From NCBI RefSeq assembly GCF_016862075.1, contig NZ_BOMG01000121.1, positions 1 to 61,087 of the forward strand: 61,087 nt of DNA, in the 5' to 3' direction. Source of the stretch: Actinoplanes couchii (GTDB lineage Bacteria > Actinomycetota > Actinomycetes > Mycobacteriales > Micromonosporaceae). Position 1 is the stretch's first letter. Every line of letters starts with the position of its first letter. The notes under the pieces are model-generated. The model was not told the origin of the DNA. It searched no databases and worked only from the letters and a program-made list of their open reading frames with translations. Below are positions 52,739 through 60,984 of this stretch, in pieces. Both the position numbers and the translations under genes were made by a program.

Positions 52739-54265
52739 ATGACACCCCCGACCCGAAACGGAATGGACCGGCGTGCCCTTCTGAAGCTCACCGTGGCCGG
52801 TCTCGGCGCGGGCGCCACCGCCCTGCTGTCCGGATGTGCCGAAGACAGCACCGCCGCCGATGGGCCCCAGCCGGGCCGTGACAGTGCCGGTGACCGGAAC
52901 CGACTGCATGTCCCGCCGCTCGTCGAATCCTCGCCCGGCGCCGGACAACCCCGTACCTTCGACCTGATCGTCCAGGCCGGGCGTTCGGCCATCGTGCCGG
53001 CCGGGGAGACCGACACCTGGGGGTACAACGGCACTCAACTGGGCCCGACTCTGCGGGTCCGACGCGGCGAACAGGTCCGGGTCAACGTCCGTAACACCCT
53101 CGGCGAAGCCACCAGCGTGCACTGGCACGGCATGCACGTGCCCGCCACCGCTGACGGCGGCCCGCATCAGAGCATCGACCCCGGCGCCACGTGGTCGCCG
53201 GTCTGGACGGTCGATCAGCCGGCCGCCACCCTCTGGTACCACCCGCACCCGCACGGTCAGACCGAGGCACACGTCTACCGCGGCCTCTCCGGAATGTTGA
53301 TCGTCGATGACGACGACGAAGCCCGGCTGGCATTGCCCCGCACCTACGGCGTCGACGACATCCCGGTCATCGTGCAGGACAAGACCTTCGACGAGACCGG
53401 CCGGCTTATCGACACCACCCACGTCGGCACCGGCATGCTCGGCGACACCATCCTGGTCAACGGCACCGCCGGCGCACAGTTCACCGCGACCTCCGACCGC
53501 GTCAGGATGCGGCTGCTGAACGCGTCCACGGCCCGCAGCTATGCTTTCGGTTTCGCCGACGACCGCGAGTTCGATCTCATCGCCACCGATGGTGGCTTGC
53601 TCGCGGCACCACTGCGAACCGCCCGGATCACCTTGACGCCCGGCGAACGTGCGGAGATCATCGTCAGCTTGACCGGCGGGGAACAGGTGATGTTCCGGTC
53701 CTACCCGCAAGACCTCGGTGCTTCCGGAGCGGGAACGGGCGCGGACGACATGTTCGACGTGTTGCGCTTGGATGCCGCCGCCGGCCTGCGGTCCTCGCCG
53801 CCGACGCCCGACCGGCTCACCCGCCTCGACCGGCTCCCCGCGTCGGCGGCGAGGACCACGCGCCGGTTCGAGATCAACCTCGACCGCATCAACGACGAGA
53901 AGATGGACATGTCCCGCGTCGACCAGGTCGTCACCATGAACACCACGGAGATCTGGGAGGTCGCCAACACGACCAGGACGCCGCACAACTTCCACGTTCA
54001 CGGTGTGCGGTTCCAGATCCTCACGATCGACGGGCAGGACCCGCCCGCGGAACTGGCCGGATGGAAGGACACCGTCTACACGCCGCCGGGGATCCCGCTT
54101 CGGCTCATCATGCGGTTCACCGGCTCCACGGACCCGGTGACGCCGTACATGTACCACTGCCACATGCTCTGGCACGAGGACATCGGCATGATGGGACAGT
54201 TCGTGATCGTAGCTCCGGGCGAGCAGGCGGCCACAATCCCCACCGCCGAGCACCAGCACGACTGA
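52739..54265 (+). CDS. Secreted multicopper oxidase (CueO/laccase-like)
   Basis: 508 residues from ATG 52739 (GGGAGA upstream; ATG 52763 also possible). A Tat signal with lipobox (MDRRALLKLTVAGLGAGATALLSGC) indicates a Tat-exported lipoprotein. All four copper motifs are present: SVHWHGMH, TLWYHPHPHGQ, TPHNFHVHG and YHCHMLWHEDIGMMGQF. Together they bind the T1 site and the T2/T3 trinuclear cluster, so the enzyme should couple substrate oxidation to O2 reduction. Likely roles are Cu(I) detoxification or phenol/metal oxidation. The axial T1 ligand appears to be Met (EDIGMM). It is monocistronic and followed by a strong hairpin. Confidence 0.93.
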   Translation: MTPPTRNGMDRRALLKLTVAGLGAGATALLSGCAEDSTAADGPQPGRDSAGDRNRLHVPPLVESSPGAGQPRTFDLIVQAGRSAIVPAGETDTWGYNGTQLGPTLRVRRGEQVRVNVRNTLGEATSVHWHGMHVPATADGGPHQSIDPGATWSPVWTVDQPAATLWYHPHPHGQTEAHVYRGLSGMLIVDDDDEARLALPRTYGVDDIPVIVQDKTFDETGRLIDTTHVGTGMLGDTILVNGTAGAQFTATSDRVRMRLLNASTARSYAFGFADDREFDLIATDGGLLAAPLRTARITLTPGERAEIIVSLTGGEQVMFRSYPQDLGASGAGTGADDMFDVLRLDAAAGLRSSPPTPDRLTRLDRLPASAARTTRRFEINLDRINDEKMDMSRVDQVVTMNTTEIWEVANTTRTPHNFHVHGVRFQILTIDGQDPPAELAGWKDTVYTPPGIPLRLIMRFTGSTDPVTPYMYHCHMLWHEDIGMMGQFVIVAPGEQAATIPTAEHQHD

Positions 54266-54283
54266 CGGCACGCTGCCGGCCGT

Positions 54284-54322
54284 ATCGGTTCTTCTCACCG
54301 AACATCGGTGAGAAGAACCGAT
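54284..54322. terminator. Bidirectional terminator hairpin with 18-bp perfect stem
   Basis: Arms of 18 bp (ATCGGTTCTTCTCACCGA and its complement) around a 3-base loop, lying between the convergent multicopper oxidase and MFS genes. A/T-rich stretches inside the arms could serve either direction. Confidence 0.75.
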
Positions 54323-54466
54323 GTCCGTTGCCACCGTCAGGCCTGCATCGGAAGCCCGACAGGTGCGGCCCGACCCGGTCCGGCCTCCTTATACGTGGCA
54401 CGGTTCTGGTGGAAGGCAAGTTGTTGGTGCCGCCGTAGGACAGCAGGCATGCCACGGTATTCGAAC

Positions 54467-55876
54467 TCATGCGACTGCCTCCTCGACCGGGATCCGTGCC
54501 TTGAGCACCAGCGCGGCAGCAGCGGCGGCGGCCACACCGAGCCCGGCAGTGACAATCAGGCTGATCCGGGCACCGTGCAGGAATCCGCTGGAGCCGGAGA
54601 TCAGCGCGCCGAAGACGGCGACGGCGAGCGCCCCGCCGACCTGGCGGCTGGTGTTGAAGACCCCCGAGGCGACGCCGGCCCGTCGGGCAGGGACGTTTTC
54701 CAACAGCACCGCGGTAGTCGGCGGCATGATCATCGGCCCGGTGAGCCCGACCGGTACCAGCAGTACCGCGACCAGCCACACCGGTGTTGAAACCGGCATC
54801 ATGGCGAGCACGACCGCGCCGGCGGCCAGCAGCAGCAATCCGGCGGCCACCGGAACACGCGGGCCGACGCGTTCGACGATGCGTGCGGTGAACGGCGTCA
54901 GCGCGGCGCTGAGCAGCATCATCGGCAGGAACGCCACCCCGGCGGCCAGCGGAGACAGGCCGCGTGCGGTTTGAAAGTACAAGCTGAACAGGAACGGCAG
55001 CCCGTAGAAGCCCACCATGAAGACGAACCCGATCACGACCGAGACGTTGACGGTGGCCGAGCGGAACAGGCTCAACGGCACCATCGGATGCCGCTTGCGC
55101 GCCTGTACAACCAGGAACGCGGCACTGGCAAGCACTGCTACCGCCAGCGCGGTCAGCACCAGCGGGCTGGTCAGCCCACGCGGGCCGGCCTCGATCGCGC
55201 CGAAGGTCAGCGCGCTCATCGCGGCGATCGCCAAGACCTGCCCGGTCCCATCGAACGGCACGACGTGCCGCGGACTGCGCCGGGTCCGCACCAGCAGCGC
55301 CAAGGTCACCGCGACAACGGGCACGTTGACCCAGAAGATCAGACGCCACGAGGCCAGGCTCAGCAGGCCGCCCAGGACAGGTCCGGCCGCCGCGGCGACC
55401 GCACCGCCCATCGCCCAGACCGCGACCGCCCGGCCCCGCGCTGCGGGCTCGTCGTAGGCGTGGCGAACCAGGGCCATCGAGGCGGGCATCACCACCGCGG
55501 CTCCGGCACCCTGCAGGAACCGCGCTGCGACGAGGACGACGAGGTCCGGTGCGATCCCGCAGATCACCGACGCCACGACGAAGATCAGCAGCCCGGCGCC
55601 GAAGGCACGTTTGGCGCCGATCCGGTCGGACAGGGCGCCGGCCGACAACAGGAGTGCGGCGAACATCAGCGTGTAGCCGTCCACCACCCACTGCAGGCCG
55701 GTGATGCCGCCCCCGAGCCCGGACTGGACAGACGGCAACGCGACGTTGACGATCGTCGCGTCCAGGGTTATCACGAAGAAGCCGAGTACCGCGGCCGCCA
55801 GCGTCCATGCGGCATGGGCCTCGATGCGCGGCGCGCCGGGCCGCCGGGGTGTCTCGGTAGCAACAGAATCCGACAT
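54467..55876 (-). CDS. MFS multidrug exporter (DHA2, 14-TM type)
   Basis: 469 residues from ATG 55876 (AAAGG upstream); a longer frame reaching 56020 overlaps the regulator's control region and is rejected. DHA2/EmrB-type features: FFVITLDATIVNVALPSVQ in helix 1, QWVVDGYTLMFAALLLSAGALSDRIGAKR, the helix-5 antiporter motif AMGGAVAAAAGPVLGGLL, and NTSRQVGGALAVAVFGAL near the end. It probably exports drugs by proton antiport. It is divergent from the XRE regulator at 56057 with a strong inverted repeat in between. Confidence 0.93.
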   Translation of the reverse strand: MSDSVATETPRRPGAPRIEAHAAWTLAAAVLGFFVITLDATIVNVALPSVQSGLGGGITGLQWVVDGYTLMFAALLLSAGALSDRIGAKRAFGAGLLIFVVASVICGIAPDLVVLVAARFLQGAGAAVVMPASMALVRHAYDEPAARGRAVAVWAMGGAVAAAAGPVLGGLLSLASWRLIFWVNVPVVAVTLALLVRTRRSPRHVVPFDGTGQVLAIAAMSALTFGAIEAGPRGLTSPLVLTALAVAVLASAAFLVVQARKRHPMVPLSLFRSATVNVSVVIGFVFMVGFYGLPFLFSLYFQTARGLSPLAAGVAFLPMMLLSAALTPFTARIVERVGPRVPVAAGLLLLAAGAVVLAMMPVSTPVWLVAVLLVPVGLTGPMIMPPTTAVLLENVPARRAGVASGVFNTSRQVGGALAVAVFGALISGSSGFLHGARISLIVTAGLGVAAAAAAALVLKARIPVEEAVA

Positions 55877-56000
55877 GACAGCAGCGCCTTTCAGAACGAA
55901 CACGTCTGGGACAGGACCACCACCGCTGAGCCCGGCACGCGAGCTCAGCGGTGACGCTCCCAGGCAAACATTTGGATCGGCGGGGTGGCAGACGCTGCTC

Positions 56001-56028
56001 ATAGGGGGTACTACCAGCAACCCCCTAT
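56001..56028. promoter_or_regulatory. Inverted repeat ATAGGGGGT-N10-ACCCCCTAT
   Basis: Perfect 9-bp arms in the divergent gap between the MFS exporter and the XRE regulator, 29 bp before the regulator start. It is the likely operator of that regulator. Confidence 0.65.
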
Positions 56029-56056
56029 CCTCGGCCGGGCGTTCTACGCTCAGACG

Positions 56057-56902
56057 ATGACCGGTCCGGACGTGCGTGGCGACATCCGCCAGTTCCTCAT
56101 GACGCGCCGCGCCCGCATCACCCCGCAGTTGGCCGGCCTACCCGATTACGGCGGCCGGCGCCGCGTCCCCGGGCTACGCCGCGAGGAACTCGCGCTACTG
56201 GCCGGCATCAGCGTCGAATACCTCACCCAGCTCGAACGTGGCCACGCCCGCGGCGTCTCCGACGAGGTCGTCAACAGCCTGTCCCGCGCGCTGCAGCTGG
56301 ACGACGTGGAACGCACCCACCTGATCGATCTGATCCGTGCCGTCAATACACCCCCATACCGGGGGCTACGCCACGCGGCCACCGATCCCGGACTACGGCG
56401 CAGCGTCCGGCAGGTCCTCGACAGCATGACCGGCGCAGCCGCATTCGTCCGCAATCAGCGCCTTGACATTCTCGCCGCCAACCGGCTCGGTGGCGCCCTC
56501 TACGCACCAGTCCTGGACAATCCTGAACTCAGGCGGAATCTCGCCCGGTTCGTCTTCCTCGACCCACGCGCCACCAGCTTCTATCGTGACTGGACCGGCA
56601 TCGCCCACGACGCCGTCGGGAGTCTGCGCACCGCAGCCGGCCGCGAACCCGGTGACCCCGCCATGACCGAACTGGTCGGCGACCTGTCCATCCGCAGCGA
56701 ACGGTTCCGCATCGGCTGGGCCGACCACGAAGTGAAGTACTACCGCAGCGGCGTCCAGCAGTTCCACCACGCCACCGTCGGCGACCTCGACCTCGACTAC
56801 GACGCCCTTGAACTGCCCGCCGACCCCGGCCTGACCATCGTCACCTACACCGCACGCCCCGGCTCACCCGCACACGAAGCCCTGCACCTGCTGGGCGCCT
56901 AG
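56057..56902 (+). CDS. XRE-family regulator with MmyB-like ligand domain
   Basis: 281 residues from ATG 56057. XRE HTH (IRQFLMTRRARITPQ, RRRVPGLRREELALLAGISVEYLTQLERGHARG), then an MmyB-like part (RNQRLDILAANRLGGALYAPVL, NLARFVFLDPRATSFYRDW, VKYYRSGVQQFHHATVGDLDLDYDALEL). It belongs to the same family as the regulator at 27817; both sit beside an MFS gene. It probably controls the divergent DHA2 exporter through the 56001 repeat. Confidence 0.92.
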   Translation: MTGPDVRGDIRQFLMTRRARITPQLAGLPDYGGRRRVPGLRREELALLAGISVEYLTQLERGHARGVSDEVVNSLSRALQLDDVERTHLIDLIRAVNTPPYRGLRHAATDPGLRRSVRQVLDSMTGAAAFVRNQRLDILAANRLGGALYAPVLDNPELRRNLARFVFLDPRATSFYRDWTGIAHDAVGSLRTAAGREPGDPAMTELVGDLSIRSERFRIGWADHEVKYYRSGVQQFHHATVGDLDLDYDALELPADPGLTIVTYTARPGSPAHEALHLLGA

Positions 56903-57030
56903 CTGACAGGCGACTGCGAATTCTCCGGCGCCACGGCTGCAGCGAGCGCTGGGGCGAGACCAGTCGAACCGCACACCCCGCCCCGGCCGGGATCCGACGT
57001 CGTGCGATGCTGTAGGACAACTACCCACCA

Positions 57031-57172
57031 CGCGCTGGCGGGATCGGTGAAATTCCGAACCGGCGGTGACTCGGCCTCGGCCGACAGCCCGCGACCCGGT
57101 CGAAGCCATCGTCCGGTGGACCCAGTGTGATTCTGGGGCCGACGGTGAAAGTCCGGATGGAAGCACAGCGCG
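57031..57172 (+). promoter_or_regulatory. FMN riboswitch (RFN element)
   Basis: Conserved RFN blocks in order: GGTGAAATTCCGAACCGGCGGT near 57046, AGCCCGCGA near 57087, and GGTGAAAGTCCGGATGGAAG near 57144. The closing P1 stem pairs CGCGCTG (57031-57037) with CAGCGCG (57166-57172). It lies 132 bp upstream of ribB. No U-run terminator is visible, so control is probably at translation initiation. The rest of the gene-free stretch 56903-57304 shows nothing else. Confidence 0.93.
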
Positions 57173-57304
57173 CGGGAGTCGGCTCGTCTGCTGCCAAGGC
57201 TGGCGGCTTGAGTGCCGTCGGCGGGGATGGCGTACGTCATTCGTGCCGCTCTCCCGCCGTGTGCGCCTCCGCTCAGCGCACCCGACGTGCGTGAAGGCGA
57301 GCAG

Positions 57305-57943
57305 ATGGTGACGACAGAAATCGAGCCCATCATCCTGGACTCCGTAGAGCAGGCCGTCGCGGACATCGCGGCTGGTCGGCCGGTGGTCGTGGTCGATGAC
57401 GCCGGCAGGGAGAACGAGGGCGACCTCGTCATTGCTGCTGAATGGGTCACTCCGGAGATGATTGCGTTCATGATGACGCAGTGCCGTGGCCTGATCTGTG
57501 CCCCGATGACGTCCGCGATGCTCGATCGCCTGGAGATAGGCGACATGGTCGACCAGAACACCGAACGGCACGGCACGGCTTTCACCGTCTCGGTGGATGC
57601 TCGGGAAGGCATCACCACCGGTATTTCAGCGATTGACCGTTCCCGAACGATCCGGCTTCTTGTGGACAACGCTACGCGGCCCGACGACCTCGTCCGACCG
57701 GGCCACGTCTTTCCGCTCCGGGCACTCGCCGGAGGGGTGCTTGAGCGTCCGGGCCACACCGAGGCGGCCGTCGACCTGGCGGGCCTGGCAGGGCTCATCC
57801 CCGCGGGCGTCATCTGCGAGATCGCGGACGCGGATGGATCGATGATGAGGGGCTCCCGGCTGGCGCGCTTCTGCACGGACCATGGGCTGACCGTGATCTC
57901 CATCGAGGATTTGATCGAGTACCGTCGGCGCATCGTGCGCTGA
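57305..57943 (+). CDS. ribB: 3,4-dihydroxy-2-butanone 4-phosphate synthase
   Basis: 212 residues. Converts ribulose 5-phosphate to the four-carbon riboflavin precursor plus formate. Family motifs: VVVVDDAGRENEGDLVIAAE (acidic Mg site), MMTQCRGLICAPM, TAFTVSVDAREGITTGISAIDR, RPGHVFPLRA, RPGHTEAAVDLAGLAGL. It ends after the RibB domain. Most actinobacteria encode a RibB-RibA fusion, so this is a stand-alone copy lacking GTP cyclohydrolase II. The start is ATG 57305 (GAAGGCGAG upstream), not an upstream ATG inside the leader. Regulation by the FMN riboswitch is direct from position. No other rib genes are present. Confidence 0.94.
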   Translation: MVTTEIEPIILDSVEQAVADIAAGRPVVVVDDAGRENEGDLVIAAEWVTPEMIAFMMTQCRGLICAPMTSAMLDRLEIGDMVDQNTERHGTAFTVSVDAREGITTGISAIDRSRTIRLLVDNATRPDDLVRPGHVFPLRALAGGVLERPGHTEAAVDLAGLAGLIPAGVICEIADADGSMMRGSRLARFCTDHGLTVISIEDLIEYRRRIVR

Positions 57944-57959
57944 CCTGTGCAGTCACCGG

Positions 57960-58040
57960 CCCACATTGGTGCCGAGACGTTGAAGGTGGCGTTGAACGAC
58001 TCGGCGAGGGTGTTGTCAGCTGAGCTGCTGCCGGCGCTGG
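57960..58040 (-). pseudogene. Fragment of an IS3-type transposase
   Basis: The minus strand reads SAGSSSADNTLAESFNATFNV, the conserved region around the last catalytic Glu of IS3-family integrase-type transposases. Nothing before or after continues the gene, apart from the adjoining 83-bp repeat. It is debris of an insertion between ribB and the cupin gene. Confidence 0.6.
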
Positions 58041-58122
58041 GGTGCTCTGTCGGTACGTGCTTCACCAGGGTCTCCCTCCGGCGGACGCGAAGGGGTTTGC
58101 TGGTCTCATGGAACTCGTTTCG
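58039..58122. repeat. 83-bp dispersed repeat, copy 2
   Basis: About 90% identical by eye to 29953-30035. Here it abuts the IS3 fragment and supplies the RBS region (AAGGGG) and the first codons (ATG GAA CTC) of the cupin gene. Confidence 0.75.
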
Positions 58123-58527
58123 GTACGTCCGACAGTCAAGATGCCCGCGCAGGCGTTCACCGGGGACGTCTACATGACGCCCATCCACACCGGCAGCGGG
58201 CCGTCGCGGATGACGGTGGCGTTGGTCCGGTTCACGCCGGGCGCGCGGACGCACTGGCACTCCCACGCCGTCGGCCAGACCCTGCACGTGACCGAGGGCG
58301 TCGGCCTGGTCGGCACCCGCGACGGCCGGGTGCTGCGCATCCACGCCGGGGAGACGGTGGTGTGCCCGCCGGACGAGCAGCACTGGCACGGCGCGACGGC
58401 CGGCACCTTCATGAGCCACCTGGCGATGCTGGAGGCCAAACCCGACGGCGGTGACCCCACCACCTGGCTGGAGCCGGTCCCGGACGAGACGTACGAGAAG
58501 GGGAACGTCCCGGCACACGTCGGGTGA
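58108..58527 (+). CDS. Small cupin-domain protein
   Basis: 139 residues forming one cupin barrel: motif 1 GARTHWHSHAVGQTLHVTEG (His ligands) and motif 2 CPPDEQHWHGATAGTFMSHLAM. Such proteins are common near oxidoreductases and may bind a metal and act as isomerases or dioxygenase-like enzymes; the substrate is unknown. The ATG at 58108 fits the family N-terminus (MELVSVRPTVKMPAQAFTGDVYMTPI). Its promoter region has been replaced by or built from the dispersed repeat and IS debris. Confidence 0.88.
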   Translation: MELVSVRPTVKMPAQAFTGDVYMTPIHTGSGPSRMTVALVRFTPGARTHWHSHAVGQTLHVTEGVGLVGTRDGRVLRIHAGETVVCPPDEQHWHGATAGTFMSHLAMLEAKPDGGDPTTWLEPVPDETYEKGNVPAHVG

Positions 58528-58555
58528 TCATCTCGATTCCCATAAGGTCATCGAT

Positions 58556-59839
58556 GTGGCGATCATCGATCTCGGGGATCTCGGGGATCCGTATCGGCCC
58601 GGCCCGGACCGGGAGCCGGTCGTCCAGCGGTGGCGCGGCATCCTGGTGGGGCTCGTCACCGTCGTCTGCCTCGGGACGCTGCACTCCCCGCCGGCCGGGG
58701 ATCCGACCATCCGCACGGTGTGGACGGCCCCGGTCTCGGGAACGTTGATCAGTCAGACCGATCAGGCCACCGTGTGGATACATCAGGCCGTGGCCGACGC
58801 CGGCCGGCTGACCGCCTACGACCTCGCCACCGGGCAGGTTCGCTGGACCCGGCAGACGACACTCGCCGCGGTCGCGGCCGGATGGATCTCGTTGTTACCC
58901 GGCGCGGGTGTCCTGCTGGTGCCGTCCGGGAACGACCACGACGTCCTGGACGCCGCGACCGGTGACCGGTTGTGGCAGGCGTCCGGCCAGGTGGAAGCAC
59001 ACACCGCGGACACCGTGTTGCTGCGCGAGCGCGGTGCGGAGCCCGGATCGACCAGGCTGCGGCTGGCGGGGGCCCGCAACGGCCGGACGATCTGGCAACG
59101 CCCGGCGGCCCGGGGCGGGGTGGTGCGGGCCCGGTTGCGCGACGGCAGTCCCGGGGTCATCGCCGTGGACTCCGGTGGACAACTCGGCCTGCTGCGCTAC
59201 GACGACGGCACCCCGCTGCTCAGCCGTAGTCTGCCGAAGCAGGACGGTGACGAACGGCACCTGTCCTTCGCCGGTGACCACGTGCTGGTCCAGGCCAGTT
59301 CCGCCGTCAGGTTCGTCCTCACCGCGTACCGGCTGGACACGCTCACCGAGAGTTGGCGGACCGAGCTGACCGATGGCGGTCACACCCAGGGCTGCGGACC
59401 TGTCGTCTGCCTGTCCAGCGCGACGGGAATCGCCGGAATCGACCCGCAGACCGGCGGCCGGCGGTGGACGCTACCCGCCGATGAGGGCATCTGGGCAGTC
59501 CTCGGCGACCGTATCGTGACCAGCCACGAACCACGAACCGCCGCCGAGGGCCGGCAACCACTGGTGTCGGTCGTCGACGCGCGAACCGGCCGGCGACTCG
59601 GTGACGAGGTCCCCGGCCGGCCCGCGGCCTCCGACTTCGGCGACGGGCGCCTGCTGGTCCTGCGCCCCCAGACCACCCCACTGGCAGACGTGGGTGTTCA
59701 CCACGTCGAGCTGTCCACCGGCCGCCGCCGCCTGATCGGCAAGATCGACTACCAACTGCTCAGCTCGCCGTACGAGCTAGCAGGCTCCTACCTGCACCGG
59801 TTCCGCGACGGCCGTCTCGAGGTCATGGCCGTCCGCTGA
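58556..59839 (+). CDS. Membrane-anchored PQQ-like beta-propeller protein
   Basis: 427 residues from GTG 58556 (AAGG upstream). A frame opening at 58451 overlaps the cupin and is rejected. A short cytosolic N-terminus (VAIIDLGDLGDPYRPGP) is followed by one transmembrane helix (WRGILVGLVTVVCLGTL). The extracytoplasmic part is built of PQQ/BamB-like beta-propeller blades, with recurring LTAYDLATGQVRWTRQ, LDAATGDRLWQ, ARNGRTIWQR and IDPQTGGRRWTLPADEG units. No enzymatic residues are recognised. It is likely a scaffolding or sensor protein at the cell surface, a type frequent in Micromonosporaceae. Confidence 0.85.
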   Translation: MAIIDLGDLGDPYRPGPDREPVVQRWRGILVGLVTVVCLGTLHSPPAGDPTIRTVWTAPVSGTLISQTDQATVWIHQAVADAGRLTAYDLATGQVRWTRQTTLAAVAAGWISLLPGAGVLLVPSGNDHDVLDAATGDRLWQASGQVEAHTADTVLLRERGAEPGSTRLRLAGARNGRTIWQRPAARGGVVRARLRDGSPGVIAVDSGGQLGLLRYDDGTPLLSRSLPKQDGDERHLSFAGDHVLVQASSAVRFVLTAYRLDTLTESWRTELTDGGHTQGCGPVVCLSSATGIAGIDPQTGGRRWTLPADEGIWAVLGDRIVTSHEPRTAAEGRQPLVSVVDARTGRRLGDEVPGRPAASDFGDGRLLVLRPQTTPLADVGVHHVELSTGRRRLIGKIDYQLLSSPYELAGSYLHRFRDGRLEVMAVR

Positions 59840-59860
59840 AGAGCCAGGCGGCACCCAGCA

Positions 59861-60529
59861 TCAGACGTGCCTTTCACGATCGGGCAGGTGGGGCAGTGCG
59901 GCATCTGTCGCGGTCAGATGCGGCTTTACCAACAGGCGTAGCTCTTCGGGAGTCTGTACACCGGAAACCGGCGGCCGGCCGCCGATCACCAATGACGGGA
60001 CACTCGTCACGCCATAGGCCGCGGCCCTGCGTTCATCGGCGCGGACCTGCTCGGCATGGTCGTTCCCGCCGAGCAGGGTGCGTACCTCGGCCGGGTCGAG
60101 CCCGACCTCGTCGCCCAGCCGTTCGAGGGTCTGCGGCTCGGCGACGTCAAAACCTTCGGTGTGATAGGCGTGGAACAGGTGCTCCATCATCTCGTCGGCG
60201 ACACCATGGTCGGCGGCGAGGTGACACAGCCGGTGGGCGTCGAACGTGTTCACCGGCCGCGCACGGTGCAGGTTCAGCTGCAATCCTTCCGCCTCACCGA
60301 GCGCGCGGATATTCGCGATCCTGGCCGAGGCCTGCTCTCCCCACCAGCGGGCCATCGCTTCCGCGGCCGTCGAGCCGGGGACCTTGCTTTCCTCCGGAGC
60401 GAGTTCGTAGCTTCGCCAGAGGATCCGGATCCGATCGCGGCCGGTGAACTGGGCCAAGGCGGCGGCGAGACGCCTCTTGCCGATGTAGCACCACGGGCAC
60501 AGGACGTCCGCGTATATCTCTACCGTCAT
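59861..60529 (-). CDS. DsbA-family FrnE-like thiol oxidoreductase (second copy)
   Basis: 222 residues with CPWC at residues 11-14 (YADVLCPWCYIGKRRL), the helical insert (FDAHRLCHLAADHG, HLFHAYHTEGFDVAE) and the cis-Pro region GVTSVPSLVIGG. Cytosolic. It is close in architecture to the 10188 protein. It follows the ABM-fold gene at 60584 on the same strand with a 54-bp gap, so the two may form an operon. Substrate unknown. Confidence 0.9.
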   Translation of the reverse strand: MTVEIYADVLCPWCYIGKRRLAAALAQFTGRDRIRILWRSYELAPEESKVPGSTAAEAMARWWGEQASARIANIRALGEAEGLQLNLHRARPVNTFDAHRLCHLAADHGVADEMMEHLFHAYHTEGFDVAEPQTLERLGDEVGLDPAEVRTLLGGNDHAEQVRADERRAAAYGVTSVPSLVIGGRPPVSGVQTPEELRLLVKPHLTATDAALPHLPDRERHV

Positions 60530-60583
60530 GGTTCATCATCAGCCGGAAGTGGTGATCGCCGCTCATGAGCGGGTGTCCCGGGA

Positions 60584-60946
60584 TCAGGCATCGGTCTGCT
60601 GTGGGCCGGGGCCGACCTCACGGCCGACGACATAGGTCGGGCTGCCGCTCATGCGGGGCTCGGCCTTGCCGGACAGTCCATCGAGGGCCTCGCGGATGGC
60701 CGCCATCCGGCCTTCGGTATCGGAAGTAGCCACAAAGTTGCGGTAATCCGTCTCGCTCGCCCAATGCACGATGTTGTAGACGCGGGTGCCGTCGGTGCTG
60801 AGGTGGAAACGGGCCGAACGGTAGCCAGGATAGAAGCGAACCCACCGCTGCTGAATCTCGGCGAAGGCGGTGACAATTTCACGTTGGGTGTCAGGCCCGT
60901 CGACCGTGTAGTCGATGATCGAATAGAACCCCGTGTCAGTGGTCAT
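60584..60946 (-). CDS. ABM-fold (antibiotic biosynthesis monooxygenase-like) protein
   Basis: 120 residues predicted as a dimeric alpha/beta barrel: FYSIIDYTVDGPDTQREIVTAFAEIQQRWVRF, YPGYRSARFHLSTDGTRVYNIVHWASETDYRNF, then a C-terminal helix. The family covers cofactor-free monooxygenases on quinol-type substrates and related stress proteins. No residue signature fixes the activity. It lies upstream of the FrnE-like gene, supporting a shared role in quinone or aromatic redox chemistry. Confidence 0.85.
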   Translation of the reverse strand: MTTDTGFYSIIDYTVDGPDTQREIVTAFAEIQQRWVRFYPGYRSARFHLSTDGTRVYNIVHWASETDYRNFVATSDTEGRMAAIREALDGLSGKAEPRMSGSPTYVVGREVGPGPQQTDA

Positions 60947-60964
60947 CAGATTCCTCCGTGGATA

Positions 60965-60984
60965 CTCCGGCTTTCAGGCCGGAG
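60965..60984. other. Short hairpin CTCCGGC-N6-GCCGGAG at the window edge
   Basis: A 7-bp stem upstream of the ABM gene. GC-rich hairpins of this kind occur at the ends of IS200/IS605 elements and in leader regions. The remaining bases to 61087 hold no recognisable gene. Confidence 0.25.

Noticed and set aside
56899..58518. A 539-codon minus-strand frame covering the riboswitch, ribB and the cupin
   Set aside because: It is mostly a shadow of ribB and the cupin; only the short IS3-like piece at 57960-58040 has real similarity.
60546..60566. Possible further TetR operator half-site AAGTGG before the second FrnE-like gene
   Set aside because: Only one arm matches; there is no TCCACTT at the required spacing.
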